This document shows positions 33,184 to 41,500 of a stretch of DNA of 64,000 nucleotides, piece after piece. Origin of the DNA: Betaproteobacteria bacterium (GTDB lineage Bacteria; Pseudomonadota; Gammaproteobacteria; Burkholderiales; Rhodocyclaceae); assembly GCA_020621865.1 (NCBI GenBank), contig JAHRYW010000002.1, positions 12,778-76,777 on the forward strand. The letters are read 5' to 3'. Within the stretch, counting starts at the first letter, position 1, and every line of letters starts with the position of its first letter. The position numbers were made by a program, and so were the translations under genes. The notes under the pieces were generated by a model that was not told the origin of the DNA, did not search any database, and worked only from the letters and a program-made list of their open reading frames with translations.

Positions 33184-33489
33184 TTATTTCTGCGCGGCGA
33201 AGTAGGTGGCGATCAGGTCGAGCTGGGCCTCGGTATAGCCCTTGCTGATCTGATGCATGATCGTCGCCGGCTTGTCGCCGCTCTTGAAGTCGGCCAGCTT
33301 CTGCAACATCTTGGCCTTTTCCATACCGGCCAGGGCGTCCATGCCGGAACCCTTGATGGCGTTGCCGTTGGTACCGTGGCAGTTGGCGCAGGTGGCGGCC
33401 AGGCTGCGGGCGAGATTGGGATCGGCGGCCTGCGATGTGCTGGAAACGACCAGCAGGCAAAGCGTGGCGATGGGAACGAACAGTTTCAT
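33184..33489 (-). CDS. Periplasmic monoheme cytochrome c (SoxE/FccA-like)
   Basis: A 101-residue c-type cytochrome with an N-terminal signal peptide ending SQAAD and a single heme motif CANCH near residue 35, plus the distal Met likely in GSGMDALAGM or IMHQ. The size and place directly upstream of soxF in the same operon fit the cytochrome partner of sulfide dehydrogenase. It is called SoxE in clusters of this order, a name I leave open. Upstream is the divergent regulatory region shared with soxR. Confidence 0.88.
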   Translation of the reverse strand: MKLFVPIATLCLLVVSSTSQAADPNLARSLAATCANCHGTNGNAIKGSGMDALAGMEKAKMLQKLADFKSGDKPATIMHQISKGYTEAQLDLIATYFAAQK

Positions 33490-33518
33490 CGAGACATCTC
33501 CTCAGTTGTTGTCGATTG

Positions 33519-33633
33519 TTTATATAGCCGGAATTATTGGTGATTTGTCGGAAGCGGCCTAGTGCCAAAGGGATAAATCTTCGGCACCGATTGCATGCTG
33601 CGTCGCAACAATATTAGTAGTTGACTATATAAG
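33519..33633. promoter_or_regulatory. Candidate SoxR operators between soxEF and soxR
   Basis: Two near-identical AT-rich elements in opposite orientation, TTTATATAGCC (33519-33529) and GACTATATAAG (33623-33633, reverse complement CTTATATAGTC), share 9 of 11 positions. They lie in the 189-bp gap between divergent operons, one about 30 bp upstream of the cytochrome gene and one about 45 bp upstream of soxR. An ArsR-family dimer would suit. Confidence 0.45.
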
Positions 33634-33678
33634 TACGTAGTTATACATTAATTCTTGATTGAAATCAAAAAGAACAGC

Positions 33679-34023
33679 ATGGACGAGACATTGCAGGTAT
33701 TCGAGCAGGTGGCGCATTACTTCGGATTGCTGGCCGATCCGACGCGTTTGCGCATTCTCTCCTGCCTTTGCGCCGAAGAGCGTCCCGTCCACGAGGTCGT
33801 GGAAAAGATTGGCCTGACCCAAGCCAACATCTCGCGGCATCTCAACATCCTGTACCGGGCCGGCGTGGTCGACCGGCGGCGGGATGGCAGCACGGTTTTC
33901 TATCGGGTCGTCGATCCCAATTTCGTCGATATCTGCCGGACGGTCAGCATCACGGTGGCCAGCCGCGATCTCGGTGACCAGTTGGGCGTGTCGCCGGCGA
34001 ATTGCGGCACCGACGTCAAATAA
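33679..34023 (+). CDS. soxR: ArsR-family repressor SoxR
   Basis: A 114-residue winged helix protein, the ArsR-family repressor of sulfur-oxidation genes. The HTH is around residues 35-60 (VHEVVEKIGLTQANISRHLNILYRAGVV). Cys residues at CLCAEE, DICRTV and near the C-terminal end fit the thiol sensing known for this group, in which sulfur species relieve repression. Start at 33679 (MDETLQVFEQ); the track TTG at 33655 is too early. It leads the plus-strand sox operon. Confidence 0.88.
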   Translation: MDETLQVFEQVAHYFGLLADPTRLRILSCLCAEERPVHEVVEKIGLTQANISRHLNILYRAGVVDRRRDGSTVFYRVVDPNFVDICRTVSITVASRDLGDQLGVSPANCGTDVK

Positions 34024-34045
34024 ACAAGTGGAGGGCTTTAGCCAT

Positions 34046-35389
34046 ATGGGTGACATCAAACAAGCGGGGCGTTTGCGTCCCGCGCCGGAGAATTTCTTGT
34101 CGGCGGAGCAGATCACGGCGGTCGGCAGCGGTCGGCGCGATTTTCTGCGCAAGAGCTTCCTTGCCGCCGGCGCGGCCTTGGCCGCACCGCTGGCGGCCCG
34201 GGCCGCCGACGGCGATCCGGACATTCTCAATTTGCCGCCCTGGGCGACCAGCCTTGGTTTGCCGGTGGCGACCAACCCCTACGGCATGCCGTCGAAGTAC
34301 GAAAGCCAGTTGCTGCGCCGCGAGTCGCCGGGCCTGACCCGCGTCGGCGGTGCCTCGGTGTCGTTTGCGCCGCTGCAGGGGCTGTTCGGCATCATCACGC
34401 CGTCCGGCCTGCATTTCGAGCGCCATCACCAGGGCTGGCACGACGTCGATCCGGCCAAGCATCGCCTGATGATCAACGGTTCCGACCCGGCCTTCCTGAA
34501 GAAGCCGAAGGTGTACACCATGGACGAGCTGATGCGCCTGCCGTCGGTGTCGCGCATCCACTTCATCGAGTGCGGCGCCAACACAGGGCTGGAATGGGGC
34601 AACGTCGCGGTGCCCACCGTGCAATACACGCACGGCATGCTGTCCTGCTCGGAATTCACCGGCGTGCCGCTCAAGCTGCTGTTGGAAGACTGCGGCGTCG
34701 ATTACAAGAAGGCCCGCTACGTGCTGGCCGAGGGCGGCGACGGTTCGGCGATGACGCGGACGATCCCGATGGAAATGGTCGAGTCCGGCGAGGTCTTCGT
34801 CGCCTACGGCCAGAACGGCGAAATGCTCCGCCCAGAAAACGGCTACCCGCTGCGCCTGGTGGTGCCGGGCGTGCAGGGCGTGTCCTGGGTCAAGTGGTTG
34901 CGCCGCATCGAAGTCGGCGACCAGCCGTATGCGACCAAGGACGAGGCGATCCATTACATCGACCTCCAGCCGAGCGGCCTGCATCGCCAATACACCTCGA
35001 TCCAGGAGTGCAAGTCGGTCATCACCACGCCATCCGGCGGCCAGACGCTGCTCTCGCCAGGCTTCTTCAACGTCTCCGGCCTGGCCTGGTCGGGACGCGG
35101 CCGGATCAAGCAGGTCGATGTCTCCTTTGATGGCGGCATCAACTGGAAGACGGCACGCCTCGAAGGACCGATCCAGAACAAGGCGCTGACCCGCTTCAAC
35201 GTCGACTGGGTGTGGGACGGCAAGCCGGCCATCCTGCAGTCGCGCGCCATCGACGAAACCGGCTACGTGCAGCCGACCTACGGGCAACTGCGCAAGGTGC
35301 GCGGCACCAAGTCGATTTATCACAACAACGCGATCCAGTCCTGGAAGATCGTCGAAGGCGGGGAGGTCAGCAATGTCCAGGTCCTGTAA
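34046..35389 (+). CDS. soxC: Sulfane dehydrogenase molybdopterin subunit SoxC
   Basis: A 447-residue sulfite-oxidase-family Mo protein. A Tat signal (GSGRRDFLRKSFLAAGAAL) starts near residue 29. The Mo-coordinating Cys lies in HFIECGANTGLEW, and the dimerisation domain forms the C-terminal third. With the cytochrome SoxD it oxidises the sulfane sulfur held on SoxY, the step that sends thiosulfate fully to sulfate. The start at 34046 is the ATG after the soxR stop; the track start at 33884 is inside soxR in another frame. It overlaps soxD by 17 nt. Confidence 0.95.
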   Translation: MGDIKQAGRLRPAPENFLSAEQITAVGSGRRDFLRKSFLAAGAALAAPLAARAADGDPDILNLPPWATSLGLPVATNPYGMPSKYESQLLRRESPGLTRVGGASVSFAPLQGLFGIITPSGLHFERHHQGWHDVDPAKHRLMINGSDPAFLKKPKVYTMDELMRLPSVSRIHFIECGANTGLEWGNVAVPTVQYTHGMLSCSEFTGVPLKLLLEDCGVDYKKARYVLAEGGDGSAMTRTIPMEMVESGEVFVAYGQNGEMLRPENGYPLRLVVPGVQGVSWVKWLRRIEVGDQPYATKDEAIHYIDLQPSGLHRQYTSIQECKSVITTPSGGQTLLSPGFFNVSGLAWSGRGRIKQVDVSFDGGINWKTARLEGPIQNKALTRFNVDWVWDGKPAILQSRAIDETGYVQPTYGQLRKVRGTKSIYHNNAIQSWKIVEGGEVSNVQVL

Positions 35390-36419
35390 ATCCCTTTTCG
35401 TTTTTGCCCTGTTTTTGGCGCCGACCGTAGCATTGGCCTTCGACCACTACGCCGGGGTCGGCAGGCAGGCCACGCCGGCCGAGGTCAAGGCCTGGGACAT
35501 CGACGTGCGCCCGGACTTCAAGGGCCTGCCCAAGGGCTCGGGCAATGTCGAGCGCGGCCAGGAGCTGTTCGAGGAAAAGTGCGCCTCCTGCCACGGTTCC
35601 TTTGGCGAATCCAACGAGGTGTTCACCCCGCTGATCGGCGGCACCAAGCCGGAAGACATCAAGAGCGGCCGGGTTTCCGGCTTCCTGACCGGCGACATCC
35701 CGCAGCGCACGACCTTCACCAAGGTGGCGACCATCTCGACGGTGTGGGACTACATCTACCGCGCCATGCCGTGGACGGCGCCCAAGTCGCTGAAGCCGGA
35801 CGACGTCTACGCCATCCTCGCCTACTTCCTGAACCTTGCCGAAATCGTGCCCGGCGACTTCACGCTGTCCGACAAGAACATCGCCGAAGTCCAGGCCAGG
35901 ATGCCCAACCGCAACGGCATGACGACCGACCACGGCATGTGGCCCGGACCGTCGGCCAAGAAGGGCGGCATCGGCAACGGCGGGGTGCCGGATGTGAAAA
36001 ACGTCGCCTGCATGAAGAACTGCAAGCCGGAAGTGCAGATCGGCTCGACCCTGCCCGAATACGCCCGCACGGCGCACGGCGAACTGGCCGACCAGAACCG
36101 CAGCTTCGGCCCGGTGCGCGGCACCCGCACGCTCGGCCCGGAAGCCGCCAAGAAGGCGGCCGATGCCGGCACGCTGGAACTGGCGACGAAGAGCGGCTGC
36201 ATGGCCTGTCACGGCATCAAGAGCAAGATCGTCGGCCCCGGCTACAACGAAGTGGTCGCCCGCTACCAGGGCCAGCCCGATGCCGAGTCGCGGCTGGTCG
36301 CCAAGGTCAAGGCCGGTGGGCAGGGCGTCTGGGGCAATGTCCCGATGCCGCCAAACGCTCATTTGAAGGATGAGGACCTGACCACGCTGGTCAAGTGGAT
36401 TCTCGCCGGCTCGAAGTAA
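35373..36419 (+). CDS. soxD: Sulfane dehydrogenase diheme cytochrome SoxD
   Basis: A 348-residue c-type cytochrome with two hemes, CASCH near residue 71 and CMACH near 272. It is the electron-accepting partner of SoxC in the periplasm. The signal peptide (MSRSCKSLFVFALFLAPTVALA) is encoded by the dispersed repeat copy at 35394-35436: GPT-VAL/TVAF comes straight from its core. The start overlaps the soxC end by 17 nt, so translation is coupled. Heme domains and order in the operon make the call firm. Confidence 0.94.
   Translation: MSRSCKSLFVFALFLAPTVALAFDHYAGVGRQATPAEVKAWDIDVRPDFKGLPKGSGNVERGQELFEEKCASCHGSFGESNEVFTPLIGGTKPEDIKSGRVSGFLTGDIPQRTTFTKVATISTVWDYIYRAMPWTAPKSLKPDDVYAILAYFLNLAEIVPGDFTLSDKNIAEVQARMPNRNGMTTDHGMWPGPSAKKGGIGNGGVPDVKNVACMKNCKPEVQIGSTLPEYARTAHGELADQNRSFGPVRGTRTLGPEAAKKAADAGTLELATKSGCMACHGIKSKIVGPGYNEVVARYQGQPDAESRLVAKVKAGGQGVWGNVPMPPNAHLKDEDLTTLVKWILAGSK
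35394..35436 (+). repeat. Dispersed repeat copy C, inside soxD
   Basis: The core GCCCTGTTTTTGGCGCCGAC then CGTAGCATTG keeps the 22-nt spacing but has several changes in the left half, making it the most diverged standard copy. It encodes VFALFLAPTVALA of the SoxD signal peptide. Confidence 0.7.
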
Positions 36420-36444
36420 CCCCAATTTCAACAGAGGAGAAGTC

Positions 36445-36912
36445 ATGAACAATCAACGCCGCACAGTACTCAAATCCGGCTCCGGCGCCGCCCTGCTGGG
36501 CATGCTCGCCGCCGCCGGCATCATCACCCCGGGCATGGCCCTGGCCGACTGGAACAAGTCTGCCTTCGACGCCAAGAGCATGGCCGACACGCTGAAGGCG
36601 CTCGGCGCCGGCAGCCCGGCCGACAGCAAGGACGTCCAGGTCACCGGCCCGGACATCGCCGAAAACGGCGCCGTCGTGCCGGTCGGCGTCAGCGCCAGCC
36701 TGCCCAACATCAGCATGGTCGCCATCCTGATCGAGAAGAACCCGAACGCCCTGGCCGCCACCTTCGTGCTGCCGGAGGGCACCGAAGCCAACGTCCAGAC
36801 CCGCGTCAAGATGGGCCAGACCTCCAATATCTACGCGCTGGTCAAATCGGACGGCAAGTTCTTCATGGCGACCAAAGAAATCAAGGTCACCCTGGGTGGC
36901 TGCGGCGGCTAA
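36445..36912 (+). CDS. soxY: Sulfur carrier protein SoxY
   Basis: A 155-residue periplasmic protein with a Tat-like signal (NNQRRTVLKSGSGAALLGM) and the diagnostic C-terminal GGCGG, whose Cys carries the sulfur chain during oxidation. It pairs with SoxZ encoded 27 bp downstream. A good AGGAG precedes the ATG. Family length (about 150) matches. Confidence 0.97.
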   Translation: MNNQRRTVLKSGSGAALLGMLAAAGIITPGMALADWNKSAFDAKSMADTLKALGAGSPADSKDVQVTGPDIAENGAVVPVGVSASLPNISMVAILIEKNPNALAATFVLPEGTEANVQTRVKMGQTSNIYALVKSDGKFFMATKEIKVTLGGCGG

Positions 36913-36939
36913 TCGATACGAATTCAAGGAGTTAGAAAC

Positions 36940-37251
36940 ATGGGCAATCCAATGAAAATCCGCGCCGCCAACAAGGATGGCGTGACCGAAGTGAAGGTGC
37001 TGGTCAGCCACGAGATGGAAACCGGCCAGCGCAAGGACTCCGCTGGCGCCGTCGTGCCGGCCTGGTTCATCACCGAGCTGACCGCCAAGCATGGCGACAA
37101 GACGGTGCTGAGCTGCGAGTTCGGGCCTTCCGTGTCCAAGAACCCTTACCTCGCCTTCAAGTTCAAGGGCGGCGCCAAGGGCGACAAGATCACGGTCAGC
37201 TGGAAGGACAACAAGGGCGACACGCGCAGCGACGAAGTCGCCATCGCCTGA
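36940..37251 (+). CDS. soxZ: SoxZ, partner of the SoxY sulfur carrier
   Basis: A 103-residue protein with an immunoglobulin-like beta sandwich. The SoxYZ heterodimer shuttles sulfur intermediates among SoxXA, SoxB and SoxCD. No signal peptide is seen, so it is carried out with SoxY by the Tat system. AAGGAG stands before the ATG. The start is firm. Confidence 0.96.
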   Translation: MGNPMKIRAANKDGVTEVKVLVSHEMETGQRKDSAGAVVPAWFITELTAKHGDKTVLSCEFGPSVSKNPYLAFKFKGGAKGDKITVSWKDNKGDTRSDEVAIA

Positions 37252-37330
37252 CCAAGGCCGTCTGCAACAACGGCAGCGAAGCGGCGCAGACCGCCGCTGC
37301 CGCCAAAACTTACCCCGTGGAGGAGTAGTG

Positions 37331-38146
37331 ATGATCCGACGTTTGATGAAAACGCTGGTTGGGGCGGCTGTATTTGCTGCCTTTGCCGGCGGTGTGGCGG
37401 CCCAGGACAGCAAGGTGGCCGACGAGATCGCCAAGTACCGCGAAGCGCTGGCCGACGGCAACCCGGCCGACCTGTTCGAGCTCAAGGGCGAAGGCCTGTG
37501 GACCGAAAAGCGCGGCCCGAAGAACGCCTCGCTGGAACAATGCGACCTCGGCCAGGGGCCGGGCAAGCTGGAAGGCGCCTATGCCGCGCTGCCCAAATAC
37601 TTCAAGGACACCGGCAAGGTGATGGACGTCGAGTCCCGCCTCGTCCATTGCATGGTCACGCTACAGGGCTTCACACAGGCAGAGGTGACCAAACAGTGGT
37701 ATTCCAAGCCGGGCAAGGATTCCGACATCGAGGCGCTGGTCACCTACATCGGCGCCAAGTCGAACGGCATGAAGATCAACGTGCCGGCGACCCACCCCGA
37801 AGAAGCCAAAATGGCCAAGATGGGCGAGTACATCTTCTACCGCCGATCCGGTCCGCAGGACTTTTCCTGCGCCATCTGCCACGGCCAGGAAGGCAAGCGC
37901 ATCCGCCTGCAGGAGCTGGGCAACCTGACCACCCAGGACGGCGCCGGCTTCGCGATGAAGACCTGGCCGTCCTACCGCGTCTCGCAGGGCACGGTGTGGA
38001 CCATGCAGCGCCGGCTGATCGACTGCATGCGCCAGGCCCGCTGGCCGGAGCCTAACTACCTGGCCGATTCGATCATCGCGCTGGAAACCTTCCTGCAAAA
38101 AACCGCGACCGGCACCGTGATGGAAACGCCGGGCATCAAGCGCTGA
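37331..38146 (+). CDS. soxA: SoxA, diheme-type sulfur transferase subunit (single-heme form)
   Basis: A 271-residue cytochrome. After a Sec signal ending VAAQ it has one heme motif CAICH near residue 180 and the active-site Cys in RRLIDCMRQARWP near 234, which forms the persulfide with SoxX. Two other Cys (EQCDLG, VHCMV) replace the second heme site of longer SoxA. It starts at ATG 37331, five bases after GGAGGAG; the track GTG at 37328 is too close to the ribosome binding site. It couples to soxX 13 bp downstream. Confidence 0.95.
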   Translation: MIRRLMKTLVGAAVFAAFAGGVAAQDSKVADEIAKYREALADGNPADLFELKGEGLWTEKRGPKNASLEQCDLGQGPGKLEGAYAALPKYFKDTGKVMDVESRLVHCMVTLQGFTQAEVTKQWYSKPGKDSDIEALVTYIGAKSNGMKINVPATHPEEAKMAKMGEYIFYRRSGPQDFSCAICHGQEGKRIRLQELGNLTTQDGAGFAMKTWPSYRVSQGTVWTMQRRLIDCMRQARWPEPNYLADSIIALETFLQKTATGTVMETPGIKR

Positions 38147-38159
38147 AAAGGGGACGACC

Positions 38160-38807
38160 ATGAATTTCAAATTTGGCCTTTTTTTCGGGCTGACCGTAGC
38201 ATTTGCCGCCCCGGCCTTCGCCCAGAAAGCGCTTGAAGCGCCCGGCGGCAAATACGCCAAGGATGCCGAGCAAGTCTTTCGCAGCTCCTTCCGCGACGAT
38301 AATCCAAAGTACTGGATGAGCCGCCTGGCGCAGGACGAGACGATGAAAACCTGCGGCCAGTACCGCGACAACCCGCCGCGCAAGATCGGCGAGAAGCTGG
38401 AGAAGCTGAACGCCGCGACCATCCGCTACCCGGTCGAAGGCAAGCTGATCGGCGACTGGAAGGAAGGCGAGAAGCTGGCGGCGGTCGGCACCGGCGGCCA
38501 CATCGGCTTCATCCAGCCCGACCCGGCCGGCAAGCTGCGCGGCGGCAACTGCTACGCCTGCCACCAGCTGGCCAAGAAGGAAGTCGCCTACGGCACCATC
38601 GGCCCCAGCCTGCAGCACTTCGGCAAGATCCGCGGCAATTCGGACGAGATCATCAAGTACGCCTACGACAAGATCTACAACTCCAACGCCTTTTCCGCGT
38701 GCACCAACATGCCGCGTTTCGGCCTGCACAACTGGCTGACCCCGGAGCAGATCACCCACATCGTGGCCTTCCTGGTCGATCCGGAATCGCCGGTCAACAA
38801 AGACTGA
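38160..38807 (+). CDS. soxX: SoxX, monoheme partner of SoxA
   Basis: A 215-residue c-type cytochrome with heme motif CYACH near residue 138 and the distal Met in CTNMPRFG near 182. SoxAX links thiosulfate to SoxY, starting the Sox cycle. The signal peptide MNFKFGLFFGLTVAFAAPAFAQ is built directly from dispersed repeat copy D (38163-38205); the ATG sits one codon before it. Gene order A-X-B agrees with the family. Confidence 0.96.
   Translation: MNFKFGLFFGLTVAFAAPAFAQKALEAPGGKYAKDAEQVFRSSFRDDNPKYWMSRLAQDETMKTCGQYRDNPPRKIGEKLEKLNAATIRYPVEGKLIGDWKEGEKLAAVGTGGHIGFIQPDPAGKLRGGNCYACHQLAKKEVAYGTIGPSLQHFGKIRGNSDEIIKYAYDKIYNSNAFSACTNMPRFGLHNWLTPEQITHIVAFLVDPESPVNKD
38163..38205 (+). repeat. Dispersed repeat copy D, inside soxX
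   Basis: The core GGCC plus seven Ts, CGGGCTGACCGTAGCATTTG, keeps the 22-nt spacing. It encodes FGLFFGLTVAFA, the hydrophobic core of the SoxX signal peptide, in the same frame as copies A and C. Confidence 0.85.
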
Positions 38808-38888
38808 ATCTGCGTGGTTAACCCGGCCGGGGCAACCCGCCGGGTCTTTTTCCGGCCCGGCCGGAACAGAATTTCGAAGGAACCCCCC

Positions 38889-40610
38889 ATGAGCATGAAT
38901 CGCCGCGAATTCCTGCAGGTCCTCGCCGTCGCCGCTGCCGGCGGCATGAGCCTGCACAGCGAACTGGCGCTGGCCGAGAAGGGCGCCGCCAAGCTGTATG
39001 ACCTGCCCAAATTCGGCAACGTCAGCCTGCTGCACATCACCGACTGCCACGCCCAGCTGCTGCCGATCTACTTCCGCGAACCCAACGTCAATCTCGGCTT
39101 CGGCGACCAGTTCGGTAAGGTGCCGCACCTGGTCGGCGACCACCTGCTGAAGCACTTCGGCTTCAAGCCGAACAGCATCGAGGCCCACGCCTACACCTAC
39201 CTGAATTTCGAGCAGGCGGCCCGCACCTACGGCAAGGTCGGCGGCTTCGCCCACCTGGCCACGCTGGTCAAGCGCATGAAGGCGACCCGCCCCGGCGCGC
39301 TGCTGCTTGATGGCGGCGACACCTGGCAAGGTTCTGGCACGGCGCTGTGGACCAACGCCCAGGACATGGTCGACGCCTGCAAGGCGCTCGGCGTCAACAT
39401 CATGACCCTGCACTGGGAATCGACCTACGGCGAGGCGCGCGTCAAGGAAATCGAGGAAAAGGATTTCGCCGGCCAGATCGACATCGTCGCCCAGAACGTC
39501 AAGACCACCGACTTCGGCGACGCCGTATTCAAGCCCTTCGTGATGAAGAACATCAACGGCGTGCCGGTCGCCACCATCGGCCAGGCCTTCCCCTACACGC
39601 CGATCGCCAACCCGCGCTGGCAGACCCCGAACTGGAGCTTCGGCATCCAGGAAGAGAACATGCAGAAGACCGTCGACGAAGCCCGCGCCGCCGGGGCGCA
39701 GGTCGTCGTCGTGCTGTCGCACAACGGCATGGACGTCGATCTCAAGATGGCCTCGCGCGTCAAAGGCATCGACGCCATCCTCGGCGGCCACACCCACGAC
39801 GGCATGCCGGCGCCGGTCGTCGTCAGGAATGCCGGCGGCCAGACGCTGGTCACCAATGCCGGCTCCAACGGCAAATACCTCGGCGTGCTCGACTTTGATG
39901 TGAAGAACGGCAAGATCGCCGACTTCCGCTACAAGCTGCTGCCCGTCTTCGCCAACCTGCTGCCGGCCGACCGCGACATGCAGGCGCTGATCGACAAGGC
40001 GCGCGCGCCCTACCTGGCCAAGCTCAACGAAAAGCTGGCGGTCAGCGAGGGCCTGCTCTACCGGCGCGGCAACTTCAACGGCACCTTCGACCAGGTCATC
40101 CTCGACGCGCTGATGAACGTCAAGGACGCCGAAATCGCCTTCTCGCCCGGCTTCCGCTGGGGCACCTCGCTGCTGCCCGGCCAGCCGATCCTGATGGAAC
40201 ACGTGCTTGACCAGACGGCGATCACCTACCCATGGACGACGGTGACCAACATGAGCGGCGAGATGATCAAGACCGTGCTCGAAGACGTCTGCGACAACCT
40301 GTTCAACCCCGATCCCTACTACCAGCAGGGCGGCGACATGGTCCGCGTCGGCGGCCTGCAATGGACCTGCGACCCGACCGCCAAGATGGGCAGCCGCATC
40401 CAGAACATGATGCTCAAGGGCCAGCCGATCGACCCGGCCAAGACCTACAAGGTCGCCGGCTGGGCGCCGGTCTCCGAAGAAGCCAAGGGCGCCGGCGCGC
40501 CGATCTGGGACGTCGTCGCCGAATACCTGCGCGACATCAAGACCGTCAAGCCGGTGCGACTCAACCTGCCGACGCTGAAAGGCGCCGCCAACAATCCGGG
40601 GATCGCCTGA
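38889..40610 (+). CDS. soxB: Thiosulfohydrolase SoxB
   Basis: A 573-residue dimanganese enzyme of the 5'-nucleotidase family that hydrolyses sulfate off the SoxY-bound sulfur. Tat-type signal MSMNRREFLQVLAVAAAGG. The metal site has LLHITDCHAQLLP near residue 47, MTLHWESTYGE and GGHTHDGMP. The ATG at 38889 follows AAGGAA and fits; the longer track start is in the preceding gap. It overlaps the rhodanese gene by one base. Confidence 0.96.
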   Translation: MSMNRREFLQVLAVAAAGGMSLHSELALAEKGAAKLYDLPKFGNVSLLHITDCHAQLLPIYFREPNVNLGFGDQFGKVPHLVGDHLLKHFGFKPNSIEAHAYTYLNFEQAARTYGKVGGFAHLATLVKRMKATRPGALLLDGGDTWQGSGTALWTNAQDMVDACKALGVNIMTLHWESTYGEARVKEIEEKDFAGQIDIVAQNVKTTDFGDAVFKPFVMKNINGVPVATIGQAFPYTPIANPRWQTPNWSFGIQEENMQKTVDEARAAGAQVVVVLSHNGMDVDLKMASRVKGIDAILGGHTHDGMPAPVVVRNAGGQTLVTNAGSNGKYLGVLDFDVKNGKIADFRYKLLPVFANLLPADRDMQALIDKARAPYLAKLNEKLAVSEGLLYRRGNFNGTFDQVILDALMNVKDAEIAFSPGFRWGTSLLPGQPILMEHVLDQTAITYPWTTVTNMSGEMIKTVLEDVCDNLFNPDPYYQQGGDMVRVGGLQWTCDPTAKMGSRIQNMMLKGQPIDPAKTYKVAGWAPVSEEAKGAGAPIWDVVAEYLRDIKTVKPVRLNLPTLKGAANNPGIA

Positions 40611-41221
40611 TGAACGCCATCCATAAGCTCCTCGCCATCGCCGCGCTGGCTGCCGCCACGCAGGCCATGGCCGCCGACTGGGCACCCGGCAGCACCGACT
40701 GGGACAAACTGCCCGAGGTCAAGAAGTCCAAGGTCGGCCTCTACCTGACGCCGCAGCAAGCCTACGACATGAAGAAAGCCAACCCCATGGGCGTCGCCTT
40801 CTTCGACGTCCGCACCCGGGCCGAAGCCATGTACGTCGGCTGGCCCAGCGACGCCGACGCGCTGGTGCCCTACGTCGAACACCCTGAAATGATGACCGAC
40901 TGGGACGACAAGCGGCACATGTACAAGCTGGAGCCAAACCAGGACTTCGTCCCGGAAATCGAACGCCGAATGGCCGAAATGAGCCTCGGCAAAGATGCGC
41001 CCATCATCCTGATCTGCCGCTCCGGCGACCGCAGTTCGAAGGCCCAGGACCGCCTGCAAACGGCCGGCTACAGCAAGGTGTATAGCATCGCCGAAGGCGT
41101 CGAAGGCGACACCGTCAAGGACGGCCCCCAAGCCGGCCAGCGCGCCGTCAATGGCTGGAGAAACGCCAAGCTGCCGTGGACCTACAAGCTGGACAAGGCA
41201 AAGATGTACTTCCCGCGCTGA
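40610..41221 (+). CDS. Periplasmic rhodanese-like protein of the sox operon
   Basis: A 203-residue protein with a signal peptide (cut near ATQAMAAD) and one rhodanese domain whose active-site loop is CRSGDRSSK near residue 139, holding the catalytic Cys. It starts in a TGATG overlap with soxB, so it belongs to the same operon and very likely works on sulfur transfer in the periplasm. It is the last gene before a strong terminator. Confidence 0.88.
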   Translation: MNAIHKLLAIAALAAATQAMAADWAPGSTDWDKLPEVKKSKVGLYLTPQQAYDMKKANPMGVAFFDVRTRAEAMYVGWPSDADALVPYVEHPEMMTDWDDKRHMYKLEPNQDFVPEIERRMAEMSLGKDAPIILICRSGDRSSKAQDRLQTAGYSKVYSIAEGVEGDTVKDGPQAGQRAVNGWRNAKLPWTYKLDKAKMYFPR

Positions 41222-41235
41222 AGCGGGCTGGCTCA

Positions 41236-41275
41236 CCCAAAAGAAATCCCCGCTGCGGCGGGGATTTCTTTTGGG
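41236..41275. terminator. Strong intrinsic terminator of the sox operon
   Basis: An 18-bp inverted repeat, CCCAAAAGAAATCCCCGC-TGCG-GCGGGGATTTCTTTTGGG, is nearly perfect. The T-rich right arm ends the sox transcript; the symmetry would also stop antisense reads. Confidence 0.9.
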
Positions 41276-41282
41276 GTAGAAG

Positions 41283-41325
41283 AAATTTCGATTTTGGCCG
41301 TTTTTTGGGCCGAACGTAGTATTTG
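41283..41325 (+). repeat. Dispersed repeat copy E, degenerate intergenic copy
   Basis: The core is GGCCGTTTTTTGGGCCGAAC then GTAGTATTTG. It has one base less in the spacing (21) and two changes in the right part. It lies just after the sox terminator, next to the left end of the lower-GC insert. Confidence 0.75.
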
Positions 41326-41500
41326 TGTGGAAGGTTGCGCTGGGGGCGGTTTGTAGACCATTCCTGACGTTGGAGGTACGACTCGGCCGCGTCGGTAAAA
41401 TTGTCATTACCGGACAATTAACTGAAGTTGGTAGCCTGGGGAATTGCTAACCTGAGCGACAATCCTAGGCTAATATTCCAAAAAATATCCAGGGGGGGTT
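41326..41500. other. AT-richer gap before the OLD-like gene; nothing recognised
   Basis: This part of the 279-bp gap between the rhodanese gene and the ATPase gene holds no gene I can support. It carries a short hairpin CGGTAA-N8-TTACCG near 41395-41414 and a promoter-like A/T stretch just before the ATG. No repeat or integrase site is visible. Confidence 0.5.

Noticed and set aside
38136-40685. An 849-codon minus-strand ORF over soxX and soxB
   Set aside because: Antisense shadow of clear Sox genes, with no family resemblance.
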